A stretch of DNA of 64,000 nucleotides from Luteococcus sp038433135 (GTDB lineage Bacteria; Actinomycetota; Actinomycetes; Propionibacteriales; Propionibacteriaceae), in contig NZ_JBCDMV010000023.1 in NCBI RefSeq assembly GCF_038433135.1, forward strand, positions 1-64,000. The letters run 5' to 3'. Within the stretch, counting starts at the first letter, position 1. Every line of letters starts with the position of its first letter. Below are positions 1 through 8,113 of this stretch, piece after piece. Made by a program: the position numbers and the translations under genes. Under the pieces are notes generated by a model. The model saw nothing but the letters and a program-made list of their open reading frames with translations, ran no database searches and was not told the origin of the DNA.

Positions 1-138
1 TACGCTTGTTCACCTGGGAAGTGCTCCTTCAACCACGCTGATACAGACCTAGACAATCGGTATCTTCGCAGGTCAGAGGGCACTTCCCTCCTTCACGTCC
101 AGCCACCCCCGTGAAATCTCCGGGCTAGGCTGGCGGCC
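1..138 (+). promoter_or_regulatory. Upstream region and predicted leaderless promoter of the NUDIX gene
   Basis: No gene is visible here. A -10 hexamer TAGGCT lies at 126-131, seven bases before the ATG at 139, so the mRNA probably starts at or next to the start codon. A 9-bp inverted repeat, GGGAAGTGC at 16-24 and GCACTTCCC at 80-88, is separated by 55 bases. Its role is unknown; it could be part of a terminator for a gene left of the window or an operator. Confidence 0.5.
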
Positions 139-678
139 ATGTGGCCCGTCACCAGCTCGACCGTCGTCTATGAGAACCCGTGGATCCGCGTCCAGGAGGA
201 CCAGGTCGTCCGTCCCGACGGTAGCCCCGGGGTCTACGGCGTGATGAGCGTTCGGCACGACGCGGTGATGGTGGTGGCGATGACCGACGACCGTGAGGTG
301 TGGCTGGTCACGGTGGATCGGCACACCGTCGGCGTCTCGGTGGAGGTGCCAGCCGGCGGCAGCGACGGTGAGGATCCGTTGCTGGCGGCGCAGCGTGAAC
401 TGGCCGAGGAGACCGGCCTGCGGGCCAGCGAATGGCGCCTGCTGGGCCGGATGGATGCCCTGAATGGGGTCTGCCGGGCCCCCGAACACATCTTCCTGGC
501 AACCGGCCTGTCCCCCGTCGCCGACGGCCTGCTGGAACAGGACGCCGAGGGAATCACGGCCGCGCAGCCGGTGCCGTGGCCCGAGGTGATGCGGATGGTG
601 CGCGCCGGGCGGATCACCGACGCGGAGAGCATCGCCGCCCTCTGCTACGTGGCGCTGGAACTGGGTCTGCTGGGCTGA
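139..678 (+). CDS. NUDIX hydrolase (ADP-ribose pyrophosphatase-like)
   Basis: This 179-residue protein should hydrolyse a nucleoside diphosphate linked to another group. The Nudix helix is visible at residues 73-94, with the core REL-AEE-TGL at 86-94 and the expected Glu at 78; the first glycine is one position off the canonical spacing. The surrounding N-terminal beta region (YENPWIRVQEDQV, then a VYGVM strand) is typical of the ADP-ribose/sugar-nucleotide branch. ATG at 139 was chosen because a TAGGCT -10 sits seven bases upstream. It is monocistronic, followed by the promoter of the next gene. Substrate is not determinable from sequence; ADP-ribose is the family default. Confidence 0.85.
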   Translation: MWPVTSSTVVYENPWIRVQEDQVVRPDGSPGVYGVMSVRHDAVMVVAMTDDREVWLVTVDRHTVGVSVEVPAGGSDGEDPLLAAQRELAEETGLRASEWRLLGRMDALNGVCRAPEHIFLATGLSPVADGLLEQDAEGITAAQPVPWPEVMRMVRAGRITDAESIAALCYVALELGLLG

Positions 679-734
679 CCTTGGCGCTCAGCTGGTCTCC
701 AGCTTTCGCACAGAATTCTGTCAGACCGCCCTCC

Positions 735-740
735 TAGACT
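735..740 (+). promoter_or_regulatory. -10 element TAGACT of the FUSC-like gene
   Basis: TAGACT lies nine bases before ATG 750, predicting a leaderless or nearly leaderless mRNA. TGTCAG begins at 719, seven bases after which follows this hexamer region in a layout loosely like a RecA-NDp promoter, but only the TGTCAG core matches. Confidence 0.45.
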
Positions 741-749
741 GGCCGCACG

Positions 750-2186
750 ATGCGCCACCAACTCACCCGGATCCTGAACTTCCTCTGGCCGTCCCGCCCG
801 GCGGGCCGTTCGGAGATGTTGGCGCGCCTGCTGCCGGTGATCGGCAACATGGCCCGGCTCGCCGTCGCCTCGGTCCTCGCCTTTGGGCTGACTCGCTGGC
901 TGGTCAGCGGACCGATCGACCTGACCTCTGCCCTGACGGCCCTGCTGGTGATGCAGGCCTCAGCGGCCGGTTCCTTCAAGATGGGCCTGCTCCGCATGGT
1001 CTCGGTCAGCTCCGGCGTCGGGATCGCCCTGGTCACCGCCAGCTGGCTGGGCATGCACTGGTGGAGCCTGGGGCTGGTGATCTTCAGTGCCCTGATGCTG
1101 GCCCGGATCCTGCACCTGGGCAATGCCTCGCTGGAGATGCCGATCTCCGCCATGCTGATCCTGGGCTCCACCCAGGGCGACATCGCCGCCGAGACCCGGA
1201 TCATCTCCACCGTGATCGGCGCCGTGGTCGGCATCCTCTTCCCGCTCGTGCTGCCCCCGGCGGTGCCCTTCCGCTCGGCGTCGTCGGCGGTTCGCGGGGT
1301 GGCCAGGGCCCAGCAGGAGGTGCTGCACAAGGCCGCGGAAGCCATGGAATCCGGGGCAGTCACCAAGCCGATGGTCTCGCACTGGATCGATCAGGCGCGT
1401 CGCGTGACCGAGAAGATCAGCAAGGCGCACAGCCAGGTCACCGAACTCACGGACCTGCGTAAGTTCAACTCCCGTGCCATGGGCCGGGCCGACATCGCCC
1501 CCATCCTCACCAGCGGCCTCAACAGCCTGGAGAGCTGTCTGCTGAGCCTGCGCGCGATCTTCCTGCTGATGGAGCGTCATGCCCCCGCCCCAGCACATCC
1601 GTCGCGCGGGCTGACCAGCGCCGACGACGAAGGTCTGGACCGGGAGGTGCAGCAGGCCGTGGCCATGATGCTGCGCCGGCTGGGCGACTGCCTGGATGCC
1701 TTCGGCACGATGGTGGAGGCCGAGGCCAATGGCAATGAGGAGACGGCGCACCAGGCCTTCGTCACCAACTACCGGGCCCTGCGCGATGCCCGCGCCGAGG
1801 TGGCCGAGCTGATCGCCGCCGGGGACAGCCTGGCCGACCAGTGGCTGCTCAGCGGCGGAATCCTGGTGGCGCTCGACCAGGTGCTGCAGCAGTTGGACAT
1901 CGACGCGCGGGTGCGGGTCCGGGACCGGTGGAAGGCCTCCCAGCTCGGCCGACGACTGGCGGAGGGCCAGATCGGGCCGCGGACCACGCCGGTCGACCGT
2001 TTCCGGCATGCCCGGATGCGCGCGCGGTCGCTGCGCCCGCGGCACAATGCCAGCGTCGTCACCGACTTCATGGACGACGACGAGACCACCCAGGTGATCC
2101 CCCGGCTGGATGCCGAAACCCTGGCGCGGTTGGAGCAGGAGAAGCGCAAGACCAAGCGGGGGCGGCTGCGCAAGCTGGTGCGTTAG
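750..2186 (+). CDS. FUSC / aromatic acid exporter family membrane protein
   Basis: A 478-residue protein with a hydrophobic N-terminal half (about residues 25-175, some five or six membrane segments containing MLARLLPVIGNMARLAVASV and a Gly/Ser-rich helix) and a long hydrophilic, helical C-terminal half ending in a basic tail. This is the layout of FUSC/ArAE-type exporters, which export aromatic acids or related weak acids across the inner membrane. Start ATG 750 is supported by the TAGACT -10. The stop at 2186 overlaps the stop of the convergent acetyltransferase gene by four bases. Substrate unknown; the family call rests on the N-terminal topology and is moderate. Confidence 0.6.
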   Translation: MRHQLTRILNFLWPSRPAGRSEMLARLLPVIGNMARLAVASVLAFGLTRWLVSGPIDLTSALTALLVMQASAAGSFKMGLLRMVSVSSGVGIALVTASWLGMHWWSLGLVIFSALMLARILHLGNASLEMPISAMLILGSTQGDIAAETRIISTVIGAVVGILFPLVLPPAVPFRSASSAVRGVARAQQEVLHKAAEAMESGAVTKPMVSHWIDQARRVTEKISKAHSQVTELTDLRKFNSRAMGRADIAPILTSGLNSLESCLLSLRAIFLLMERHAPAPAHPSRGLTSADDEGLDREVQQAVAMMLRRLGDCLDAFGTMVEAEANGNEETAHQAFVTNYRALRDARAEVAELIAAGDSLADQWLLSGGILVALDQVLQQLDIDARVRVRDRWKASQLGRRLAEGQIGPRTTPVDRFRHARMRARSLRPRHNASVVTDFMDDDETTQVIPRLDAETLARLEQEKRKTKRGRLRKLVR

Positions 2187-2698
2187 TCGGCGTGCCGAAC
2201 CATCCGCAGCTCGGTGGCCCCGCCCAGGTCGTCGCTGGCGCGGCTGGCGCCATCCAGCTCGAAGCCATTGCGGCGGTAGAAGGCGATCGCCCGATCATTG
2301 CCCTGCAGCACCCACAGGTAGCAGTCCATGTCACCGATGGCCATCTCCAGCAGCCGGTCGGCGGCGCCGGTGCCCTTCACCTCGTCGGTGATGTAGAGCT
2401 GGGCCAGCTCCAGGATCTCGGGCGCATCATCCTCCCGGCGAGGGCAGGCATTGGCGACGCCCACCACCCGCTGGTCCCGGGAGTCCAGCAGGATCCAGAA
2501 CCAGACGTCGTTCTGGCTGGCCATCGCCCAGTCCATCACGCGTCGCTGGATGACTCCCTCATGGGCTCGAGCGGCCACCAGGTCGCCCGGCAGCAGCCCT
2601 TGGTAGGACTCCTGCCAGGCCTGGGCCTGGGCGCGCACGGCCCCCTCGAGTTCGACGGGGTGCTCCGCGCGCTTGATCCGGTAAGGAGTCTTCGACAT
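2183..2698 (-). CDS. GNAT family N-acetyltransferase
   Basis: A 171-residue GNAT fold protein that transfers an acetyl group from acetyl-CoA to an amine. Visible are the N-terminal W-x-x-SYQGLLP segment, the beta4 strand (VVGVANACPR), the acetyl-CoA loop (ITDEVKGTGAADRLLEMA, a variant of Q/R-x-x-G-x-G/A) and the C-terminal NDRAIAFYRRNGFELDG motif typical of GNATs. The ATG overlaps the sigma-factor stop codon by one base (TGATG), so translation is probably coupled to the principal sigma gene upstream. Target unknown. Confidence 0.85.
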   Translation of the reverse strand: MSKTPYRIKRAEHPVELEGAVRAQAQAWQESYQGLLPGDLVAARAHEGVIQRRVMDWAMASQNDVWFWILLDSRDQRVVGVANACPRREDDAPEILELAQLYITDEVKGTGAADRLLEMAIGDMDCYLWVLQGNDRAIAFYRRNGFELDGASRASDDLGGATELRMVRHAD

Positions 2699-4038
2699 CA
2701 GTCGAGGTAGTCCCGCAGCACCTGCGAGCGCGACGGGTGACGCAGCTTGCTCATGGTCTTGGACTCGATCTGGCGGATCCGCTCGCGGGTGACGCCGTAG
2801 ACCTTGCCGATCTCGTCCAGGGTCTTGGGCTGGCCGTCGGTCAGGCCGAAGCGCATGCTGACCACGCCGGCCTCACGCTCGGACAGGGTGTCCAGGACGT
2901 CGTGCAGCTGCTCCTGCAGCAGGGTGAAGTTGACCGCGTCGGCCGGGACGATCGCCTCGGAGTCCTCGATCAGGTCGCCGAACTCGGAGTCGCCGTCCTC
3001 GCCCAGCGGGGTGTGCAGGGAGATCGGCTCGCGGCCGTACTTCTGCACCTCGACGACCTTCTCCGGGGTCATGTCGAGTTCCTTGGCCAGCTCCTCCGGG
3101 GTGGGTTCGCGGCCGAGGTCCTGCAGCATCTGGCGCTGGACGCGGGCCAGCTTGTTGATGACCTCCACCATGTGCACGGGGATGCGGATGGTGCGGGCCT
3201 GGTCGGCCATGGCGCGGGTGATGGCCTGCTTGATCCACCAGGTGGCGTAGGTCGAGAACTTGTAGCCCTTGGTGTAGTCGAACTTCTCGACCGCACGGAT
3301 CAGGCCCAGGTTGCCCTCCTGGATCAGGTCCAGGAAGAGCATGCCGCGGCCGGTGTAGCGCTTGGCCAGGCTGACGACCAGTCGCAGGTTGGCCTCCAAG
3401 AGGTGGTTCTTGGCGCGCTTGCCGTCCTCGGCGATCCACTCGAAGTCGTCCTGGTCGGCGGCCTTGACCTTGATTGCCGGGTCGTTCAGCTGCTCCTCGG
3501 CGAACAGGCCGGCCTCGATCCGCTTGGCCAGTTCCACCTCCATCTCGGCATTCAGCAGCGCGACCTTGCCGATCTGCTTCAGGTAGTCCTTGACGGGGTC
3601 GGCGGTGGCGCCCGCCACCATCACCTGCTGCTCGGGTTCGTCGGTGTCGTCGGCGTCGGAGACGACGAAGCCCTGCGATTCCTCGACGAGTTCCTTCTCT
3701 TCCTTGGCGGTCTCCTCCGGCTTGAACTCCGCCTCGTCGACGTCGTCGAGGGTGCGCTTCTTGCCGCCGACGGTGAGCACGACGTCGTCGCCCTCACGCT
3801 TGACCACGACCTCCAGGTTCTCGCCCTCGACGGCTCCGCCGATGGTGACGATCTCCTCGTCTGCGGCCGTCTTCTTCGCTGCGGCCTTGGTGGCACGCTT
3901 GGCCGGGGTCTTCTTCGCCGCGTTCTTGGCCGCGGTGGTCTTGGCCGCGGTCTTGCGCGCAGCGGTCTTCTTGGCGACGGCCGGGGCCTCGACGTTCTCG
4001 TCGGTCTCGGGCGTCTTCTTGGAAGAGGTGGGCGTCAA
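2698..4038 (-). CDS. sigA: Principal RNA polymerase sigma factor (SigA/HrdB/RpoD)
   Basis: The housekeeping sigma subunit (446 residues) that directs RNA polymerase to vegetative promoters. The N-terminal 60 residues are Lys/Ala/Thr-rich, as in actinobacterial HrdB/SigA. Region 1.2 (DPVKDYLKQIGKVALL), region 2 (NLRLVVSLAKRY, DLIQEGNLGLIRAVEKFDY, KFSTYATWWIKQAI), region 3 and the region 4.2 helix-turn-helix (VTRERIRQIESK ending in LRDYLD) are intact and in order. The predicted start is a rare TTG (codon 4036-4038) preceded by AGAGGA; no better in-frame start is seen downstream without losing the basic tail. It overlaps the GNAT gene by one base. The TTG start may lower expression or be a misassigned start. 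Confidence 0.95.
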   Translation of the reverse strand: MTPTSSKKTPETDENVEAPAVAKKTAARKTAAKTTAAKNAAKKTPAKRATKAAAKKTAADEEIVTIGGAVEGENLEVVVKREGDDVVLTVGGKKRTLDDVDEAEFKPEETAKEEKELVEESQGFVVSDADDTDEPEQQVMVAGATADPVKDYLKQIGKVALLNAEMEVELAKRIEAGLFAEEQLNDPAIKVKAADQDDFEWIAEDGKRAKNHLLEANLRLVVSLAKRYTGRGMLFLDLIQEGNLGLIRAVEKFDYTKGYKFSTYATWWIKQAITRAMADQARTIRIPVHMVEVINKLARVQRQMLQDLGREPTPEELAKELDMTPEKVVEVQKYGREPISLHTPLGEDGDSEFGDLIEDSEAIVPADAVNFTLLQEQLHDVLDTLSEREAGVVSMRFGLTDGQPKTLDEIGKVYGVTRERIRQIESKTMSKLRHPSRSQVLRDYLD

Positions 4039-4219
4039 GGAAGGATCCTCTCGGGAGTCCGGGTGTTCGTCCCAACCGCAACGGCGGGCAAGGACGGGTC
4101 ATGCAGATGGCTTCACTTATTTCAGGGCGTGGTCAAGCCGGTGAAAGTCAAGAGCACTCCCGCAGTCATTCTGGCACGCCCCGGGCCACTTCCCAAACGG
4201 GTGCGGCACCGCGGCGCAC

Positions 4220-4225
4220 TAGGCT
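4220..4225 (+). promoter_or_regulatory. -10 element TAGGCT of the S9 peptidase gene
   Basis: TAGGCT ends six bases before ATG 4232. This spacing puts the transcription start at the A of the start codon, predicting a leaderless mRNA. Confidence 0.6.
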
Positions 4226-4231
4226 GGCGGC

Positions 4232-6361
4232 ATGTCGACCACAGCACCGAGGCCTCCCGTCGCAGCCAAGCAGCCGATCACCCGCAGTTTCCACGGCGAT
4301 GACGTCGTCGACGACTACGAATGGTTGCGGGACAAGACCGATCCCGCGGTGATCGCCCACCTCGAGGCCGAGAATGCCTACGCCGACGCCCTGACCGCCC
4401 CGCTGGAGCGCCTGCGGCAGGAGATCTTCGACGACATCTCCGCCCGCACCCAGCAAAGTGACCTGTCGGTGCCCGCGCACGTCACTCACGTCGATGACGA
4501 CGGGGAACAGGGCTGGTGGTACTACGCCCGCACCGTGGAGGGCAAGGACTACCCGATCCACTGCCGGGTGGCGGACCTGAGCGGTACCCGGCCCGACCTG
4601 AGCGGCGAGGTTCCCGGTGAACAGGTGTTGCTCGACGGCAATATCGAGGCCGAGGGGCACGACTTCTTCTCCTTGGGCGGGTTCAGTGTCTCCCCCAATG
4701 GCCGGCTGCTGGCCTGGTCGGTGGATCATGCCGGTGACGAGCGCTTCTCCTCCTACATCCGGGATCTGGATTCGGGGCAGGACTTCGGCCCGATCCACAC
4801 CGACCTGTCGCACGGGCTGTGCTGGGCAGGAGACCAGCACGTCGTCTATTCGCTGGTGGACGAGGCCTGGCGCCCCTTCCAGGTCTGGCGCCACCAGTTG
4901 CAGACCAACACCGATGACGACGTGCTGCTGCTGCAGGAGGACGACGAGCGCTTCTGGCTGGGCGTCGACGAATCCCGGGACCGCAGCCACCTGGTCTTCA
5001 TGGCCGGTTCCAAGCTGACCAGCGAGTGTTGGCTGCTGCCCACCGATGACCTGGCGGGCACCCCCACCTCCGTCGCCGGGCGGCAGGAGAATGTCGAGTA
5101 CCAGGTGGAACTGGCCGGTGACCAGGTGCTGGTGCTGCACAACCGGGACTGTGAGGACTACTGCCTGGCCGCGGCACCGCTGCACTCCCCCGGCGCCGAG
5201 CACTGGACCACCGTCGTTCCCGGCAAGCCCGGGATGCGACTGGACAGCGTCGAGGCCTACGCCACGCACGTGGTGCTCAGCGGGCGGCGCGACGGCCTGA
5301 GCACCGTCGCCGTGCTGGAACGCAAGGCCGACGGCTTCGGCGAGCCCCGCTGGGTGGCCTTCGACGAGGTGCTGCACGACGTTCAGTCCTACAGCGAACC
5401 CGACTGGGCCAGCAGCACGGTGCGGCTGCAGTACACCTCCCTGGTCACCCCGGCCAGCGTGCTCGAACTGGATCTGGCCAGCGGGAAGACCAGCCTGCTG
5501 CGCCGCACCCCGGTGTTGGACCACCCCGTCCACGGCGCCTACGACCCGGACGACTATGTGCAGGAGAGGCTGTGGGCTACCGCCGAGGACGGCACCCGGA
5601 TCCCGATCAGCCTGGTGCACCGCAAGGACGTCGTCGCCGACGGCAGCGCGCCGTGCCTGCTCTACGGCTACGGCTCCTACGAGGTGTGCATCCCGCCGAG
5701 CTTCTCGATCGCCCGGCTGAGCCTGCTGCAGCGCGGCATCGTCTTCGCGATCGCACACGTCCGCGGCGGCGGGGAGATGGGCCGGGCCTGGTACGAGCAG
5801 GGCAAGCAGCTGACCAAGCCCAACACCTTCAGCGACTTCGTCGCCTGCGGCCGGCATCTGGTGGAGACCGGGTGGACGACGCCGGACCGGCTGGCTGCCC
5901 GCGGCCGCAGCGCCGGCGGGCTGCTGATGGGTGCGGTGACCAACCTGGCCCCGGACCTCTTCCGGGCGGTGCACGCCGGGGTGCCCTTCGTCGACGCCCT
6001 GACCAGCATCCTCAAGCCGGAGCTGCCGCTGACCGTGGTTGAGTGGGAGGAATGGGGCAATCCGATCGAGGATCCCGAGGTCTACGCCTGCATGAAGGGC
6101 TACACCCCGTACGAGAACATCCGCCCCGGCTGCTACCCGGCGATCCTGGCCACCACCAGCCTGAACGACACCCGGGTGCTGTTCACCGAACCCGCCAAGT
6201 GGGTGGCCAAGTTGCGCGAGACCGTCGCGAGCGACCCGCAGCGCCCGATCCTGCTCAAGACCGAGATGGTGGCCGGGCACGGTGGCGTCAGCGGCCGCTA
6301 CGGCTCCTGGCGCGAGGAGGCCTTCGAGCTGGCGTGGATCATCAGCCAGATCACGGGGTGA
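4232..6361 (+). CDS. S9 family prolyl oligopeptidase (oligopeptidase B-like)
   Basis: A 709-residue cytoplasmic serine peptidase of the prolyl oligopeptidase family; the length and motifs match oligopeptidase B (PtrB), which cleaves short peptides after basic residues. An N-terminal seven-bladed propeller region (about residues 70-400) precedes the alpha/beta hydrolase domain. The catalytic triad can be placed: Ser about 560 in GRSAGGL, Asp about 646 in LNDTRV, His about 683 in AGHGG. YGYGSYE at about 472 is the family oxyanion-region motif. No signal peptide. ATG 4232 is preceded by TAGGCT. A hairpin follows the stop. It sits alone between the two sigma genes. Confidence 0.9.
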   Translation: MSTTAPRPPVAAKQPITRSFHGDDVVDDYEWLRDKTDPAVIAHLEAENAYADALTAPLERLRQEIFDDISARTQQSDLSVPAHVTHVDDDGEQGWWYYARTVEGKDYPIHCRVADLSGTRPDLSGEVPGEQVLLDGNIEAEGHDFFSLGGFSVSPNGRLLAWSVDHAGDERFSSYIRDLDSGQDFGPIHTDLSHGLCWAGDQHVVYSLVDEAWRPFQVWRHQLQTNTDDDVLLLQEDDERFWLGVDESRDRSHLVFMAGSKLTSECWLLPTDDLAGTPTSVAGRQENVEYQVELAGDQVLVLHNRDCEDYCLAAAPLHSPGAEHWTTVVPGKPGMRLDSVEAYATHVVLSGRRDGLSTVAVLERKADGFGEPRWVAFDEVLHDVQSYSEPDWASSTVRLQYTSLVTPASVLELDLASGKTSLLRRTPVLDHPVHGAYDPDDYVQERLWATAEDGTRIPISLVHRKDVVADGSAPCLLYGYGSYEVCIPPSFSIARLSLLQRGIVFAIAHVRGGGEMGRAWYEQGKQLTKPNTFSDFVACGRHLVETGWTTPDRLAARGRSAGGLLMGAVTNLAPDLFRAVHAGVPFVDALTSILKPELPLTVVEWEEWGNPIEDPEVYACMKGYTPYENIRPGCYPAILATTSLNDTRVLFTEPAKWVAKLRETVASDPQRPILLKTEMVAGHGGVSGRYGSWREEAFELAWIISQITG

Positions 6362-6364
6362 CCC

Positions 6365-6382
6365 CTCAGGGAAAACCCTGAG
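6365..6382 (+). terminator. Hairpin after the S9 peptidase gene
   Basis: CTCAGGG and CCCTGAG pair around an AAAA loop four bases after the stop codon. No T-run follows, so it is a weak terminator candidate or an mRNA 3'-end stabiliser. Confidence 0.5.
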
Positions 6383-6510
6383 CTGAGCGGGCGGGAACTA
6401 CCCCCTGGGTATGGTCTTGTCCGCTCAGAGCGTGATTTGGCTGATCATGGGCACTTTCGTGGATCGTTTCGGGAACCTTGTGCGTTGTCAGGGGTGAGAA
6501 ACGGTGAAAG
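6383..6510 (+). promoter_or_regulatory. Upstream region of the second sigma gene with an inverted repeat
   Basis: An 8-bp inverted repeat (CTGAGCGG 6383-6390, CCGCTCAG 6421-6428) brackets GGGAAC (6393-6398) and GGGTAT (6407-6412). GGGTAT resembles the -10 of SigB/SigF-type alternative promoters, and GGGAAC resembles a SigH/SigE -35, which recurs at 6471-6476. The true promoter cannot be chosen by eye. A short purine-rich stretch (GTGAAAGGTGACC) precedes ATG 6511 region. Confidence 0.35.
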
Positions 6511-7440
6511 GTGACCCAGATGGACACACGAACGCGAGTGCGCAGCAGCGAGGGCATCGACGGCAAGGATTCCGTCGGCCTCTATCTCGAGACCATCGCC
6601 CGCACTCCCCTGCTCACTGCCGAGGATGAGGTGCAGCTGGCCCGCACCATCGAGTTGGGGCTGTACGCCAAGGCGCTGCTCGACGGTGAGCTGAAGACCC
6701 GCAAGAAGGTCTCCACCGACGAGCTGCAGCAGATGGTCGACGAGGGCGAGGCCGCGATGCAGCGCTTCGTGCAGGCCAACCTGCGACTGGTGGTCTCCGT
6801 CGCCCGCAAGTTCGGCCGGGCGCAGATGCCGCTGCTGGATCTGGTGCAGGAGGGCAACACCGGCCTGATCCGCGCGGTCGAGAAGTTCGACTACACCAAG
6901 GGTTTCAAGTTCTCCACCTACGCCACGTGGTGGGTGCGCCAGGCGATCAGCCGCGGCATCGCCCAGCAGGGCCGGATCGTGCGGCTCCCGGTCCACGTCG
7001 CCGAGCAGGTCAACCAGGTCAATGCGGTGCGCCGCAACCTGGAGCGCCAGCTGGGCCGTGAGCCGGAGGTGGCCGAGATCGCCGAGGAGCTGGCGCTGGA
7101 GGAGGATCGGGTGGTTGACCTGATCCGTTACAGCCGCGAGCACATCTCCCTGGATGCCCCCGTCGAGGAGTCCGGCGACACCTCCCTGGGTGACCTGATC
7201 GCTCGCGAGACCGCCCCCGGCCCCGACGAGATGGTGCTGGATGCCGAGGACCGTCAGGCGCTCGACGACATGCTGGACGGGCTGGACGAGCGCTCCGCCG
7301 ACGTGGTCCGTCGCCGCTACGGCCTCTCCGACGGTCGCCAGGCCAAGCTGGCCGACATCGGCGCCGTCTGGGGCATCACCGCCGAACGCGTTCGCCAGAT
7401 CGAGCGCAATGCGCTCGCCCAGCTGCGGGAAGCCGCCTGA
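6511..7440 (+). CDS. sigB: Group 2 sigma-70 factor (SigB-like)
   Basis: A 309-residue sigma factor very similar in architecture to SigA but without the long basic N-terminus. It has region 1.2 (DSVGLYLETIARTPLL), region 2 (NLRLVVSVARKF, DLVQEGNTGLIRAVEKFDY, STYATWWVRQAISRG), region 3 and region 4.2 (ITAERVRQIERNALAQLREAA). Actinobacterial SigB proteins are non-essential primary-like factors used in stationary phase and stress. Its location one gene from sigA matches the sigA-sigB proximity seen in Mycobacterium and Corynebacterium. ATG 6520 region alternatives exist; ATG at 6511 reads MTQMDTR, and the second ATG (6520) is also plausible. Confidence 0.9.
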   Translation: MTQMDTRTRVRSSEGIDGKDSVGLYLETIARTPLLTAEDEVQLARTIELGLYAKALLDGELKTRKKVSTDELQQMVDEGEAAMQRFVQANLRLVVSVARKFGRAQMPLLDLVQEGNTGLIRAVEKFDYTKGFKFSTYATWWVRQAISRGIAQQGRIVRLPVHVAEQVNQVNAVRRNLERQLGREPEVAEIAEELALEEDRVVDLIRYSREHISLDAPVEESGDTSLGDLIARETAPGPDEMVLDAEDRQALDDMLDGLDERSADVVRRRYGLSDGRQAKLADIGAVWGITAERVRQIERNALAQLREAA

Positions 7441-7479
7441 CACCCGGTTCCTGTCGAGGGAACCTTCCGCCACCCGCGC

Positions 7480-7510
7480 CCGCCGCTCACCCCTCGGGGG
7501 TGGGCGGCGG
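7480..7510 (+). terminator. GC-rich terminator after the SigB-like gene
   Basis: A 14-bp stem (CCGCCGCTCACCCC with GGGGTGGGCGGCGG, one T-G pair) closes a TCG loop. The following GTGTGGTTCT is only partly T-rich. An extra small hairpin (GGTTCC/GGAACC at about 7445-7463) precedes it. Confidence 0.6.
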
Positions 7511-7591
7511 GTGTGGTTCTGGGCCCGTGGTCAGATCCGGTTGCCCCCGCGCCCGCGCTACGGTCGAAATTAAGCAACGGAAGGTGATGGT

Positions 7592-8113
7592 ATGACAGCT
7601 CAATCGACCCCGTTCACCCGCCGCATCTGTGTCTCGGGCTTCGCGGCCACGGTGGCCGTCACCGCACTGTCGGTGACGCAGAACCTGGTGCTCAATCCAC
7701 TGGCCAGCGCGCCCGGACGCAGCCTGGCGCAGATCCGGGCCGACGTCGCCGCGGCCGGGGAATCGCTGGATGCGCCGCTGGTGCTGGGGATCGCCGCGCT
7801 CTACCTGGTGGCGGGGGTGGTCATGCTGGCCGAACACCTGCGTCGACCGCGGCCCAGCTGGCGCTCCCCCGCCAGCGCCTTCCTGCTCCTGCTGGCCTTT
7901 GCCGCCCCGATGCACTGGTTCACTTCCTTCGGCCCCGGCATCGCGCTGGCCGACACCTACCAGATCAGCGGCGCGACGCATTCCCCGTGGGGTTGGCCGG
8001 TCTACCTGATCAGCCTGGCGTCGTTGGCCGGGCTCATCGTCCTGGTCCCGGCCCGTACCTTCAGACCGCCGCCGGGCTCGGTTGAGCCGCTTCGTCCTGC
8101 CGACTCCAGATAG
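7592..8113 (+). CDS. Small integral membrane protein, DUF998-like
   Basis: A 173-residue protein with four predicted membrane helices at about residues 13-33, 62-80, 92-112 and 133-153. The arrangement and the loop NPLASAPGRSLAQIR are like DUF998-type proteins, but I do not recognise a specific function. A possible ribosome site (GGAAGGTGATGGT) precedes ATG 7592. Its 3' end overlaps the 3' end of the convergent HNH gene by 53 bases, and its last 15 residues (PPPGSVEPLRPADSR) are low-complexity, so the original stop may have been lost through a repeat insertion. Confidence 0.6.
   Translation: MTAQSTPFTRRICVSGFAATVAVTALSVTQNLVLNPLASAPGRSLAQIRADVAAAGESLDAPLVLGIAALYLVAGVVMLAEHLRRPRPSWRSPASAFLLLLAFAAPMHWFTSFGPGIALADTYQISGATHSPWGWPVYLISLASLAGLIVLVPARTFRPPPGSVEPLRPADSR

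Noticed and set aside
719..740. RecA-NDp promoter in front of the FUSC-like gene
   Set aside because: TGTCAG and TAGACT are spaced suitably, but the GTGG/GAGG part of the motif is absent. It was treated as an ordinary leaderless -10.
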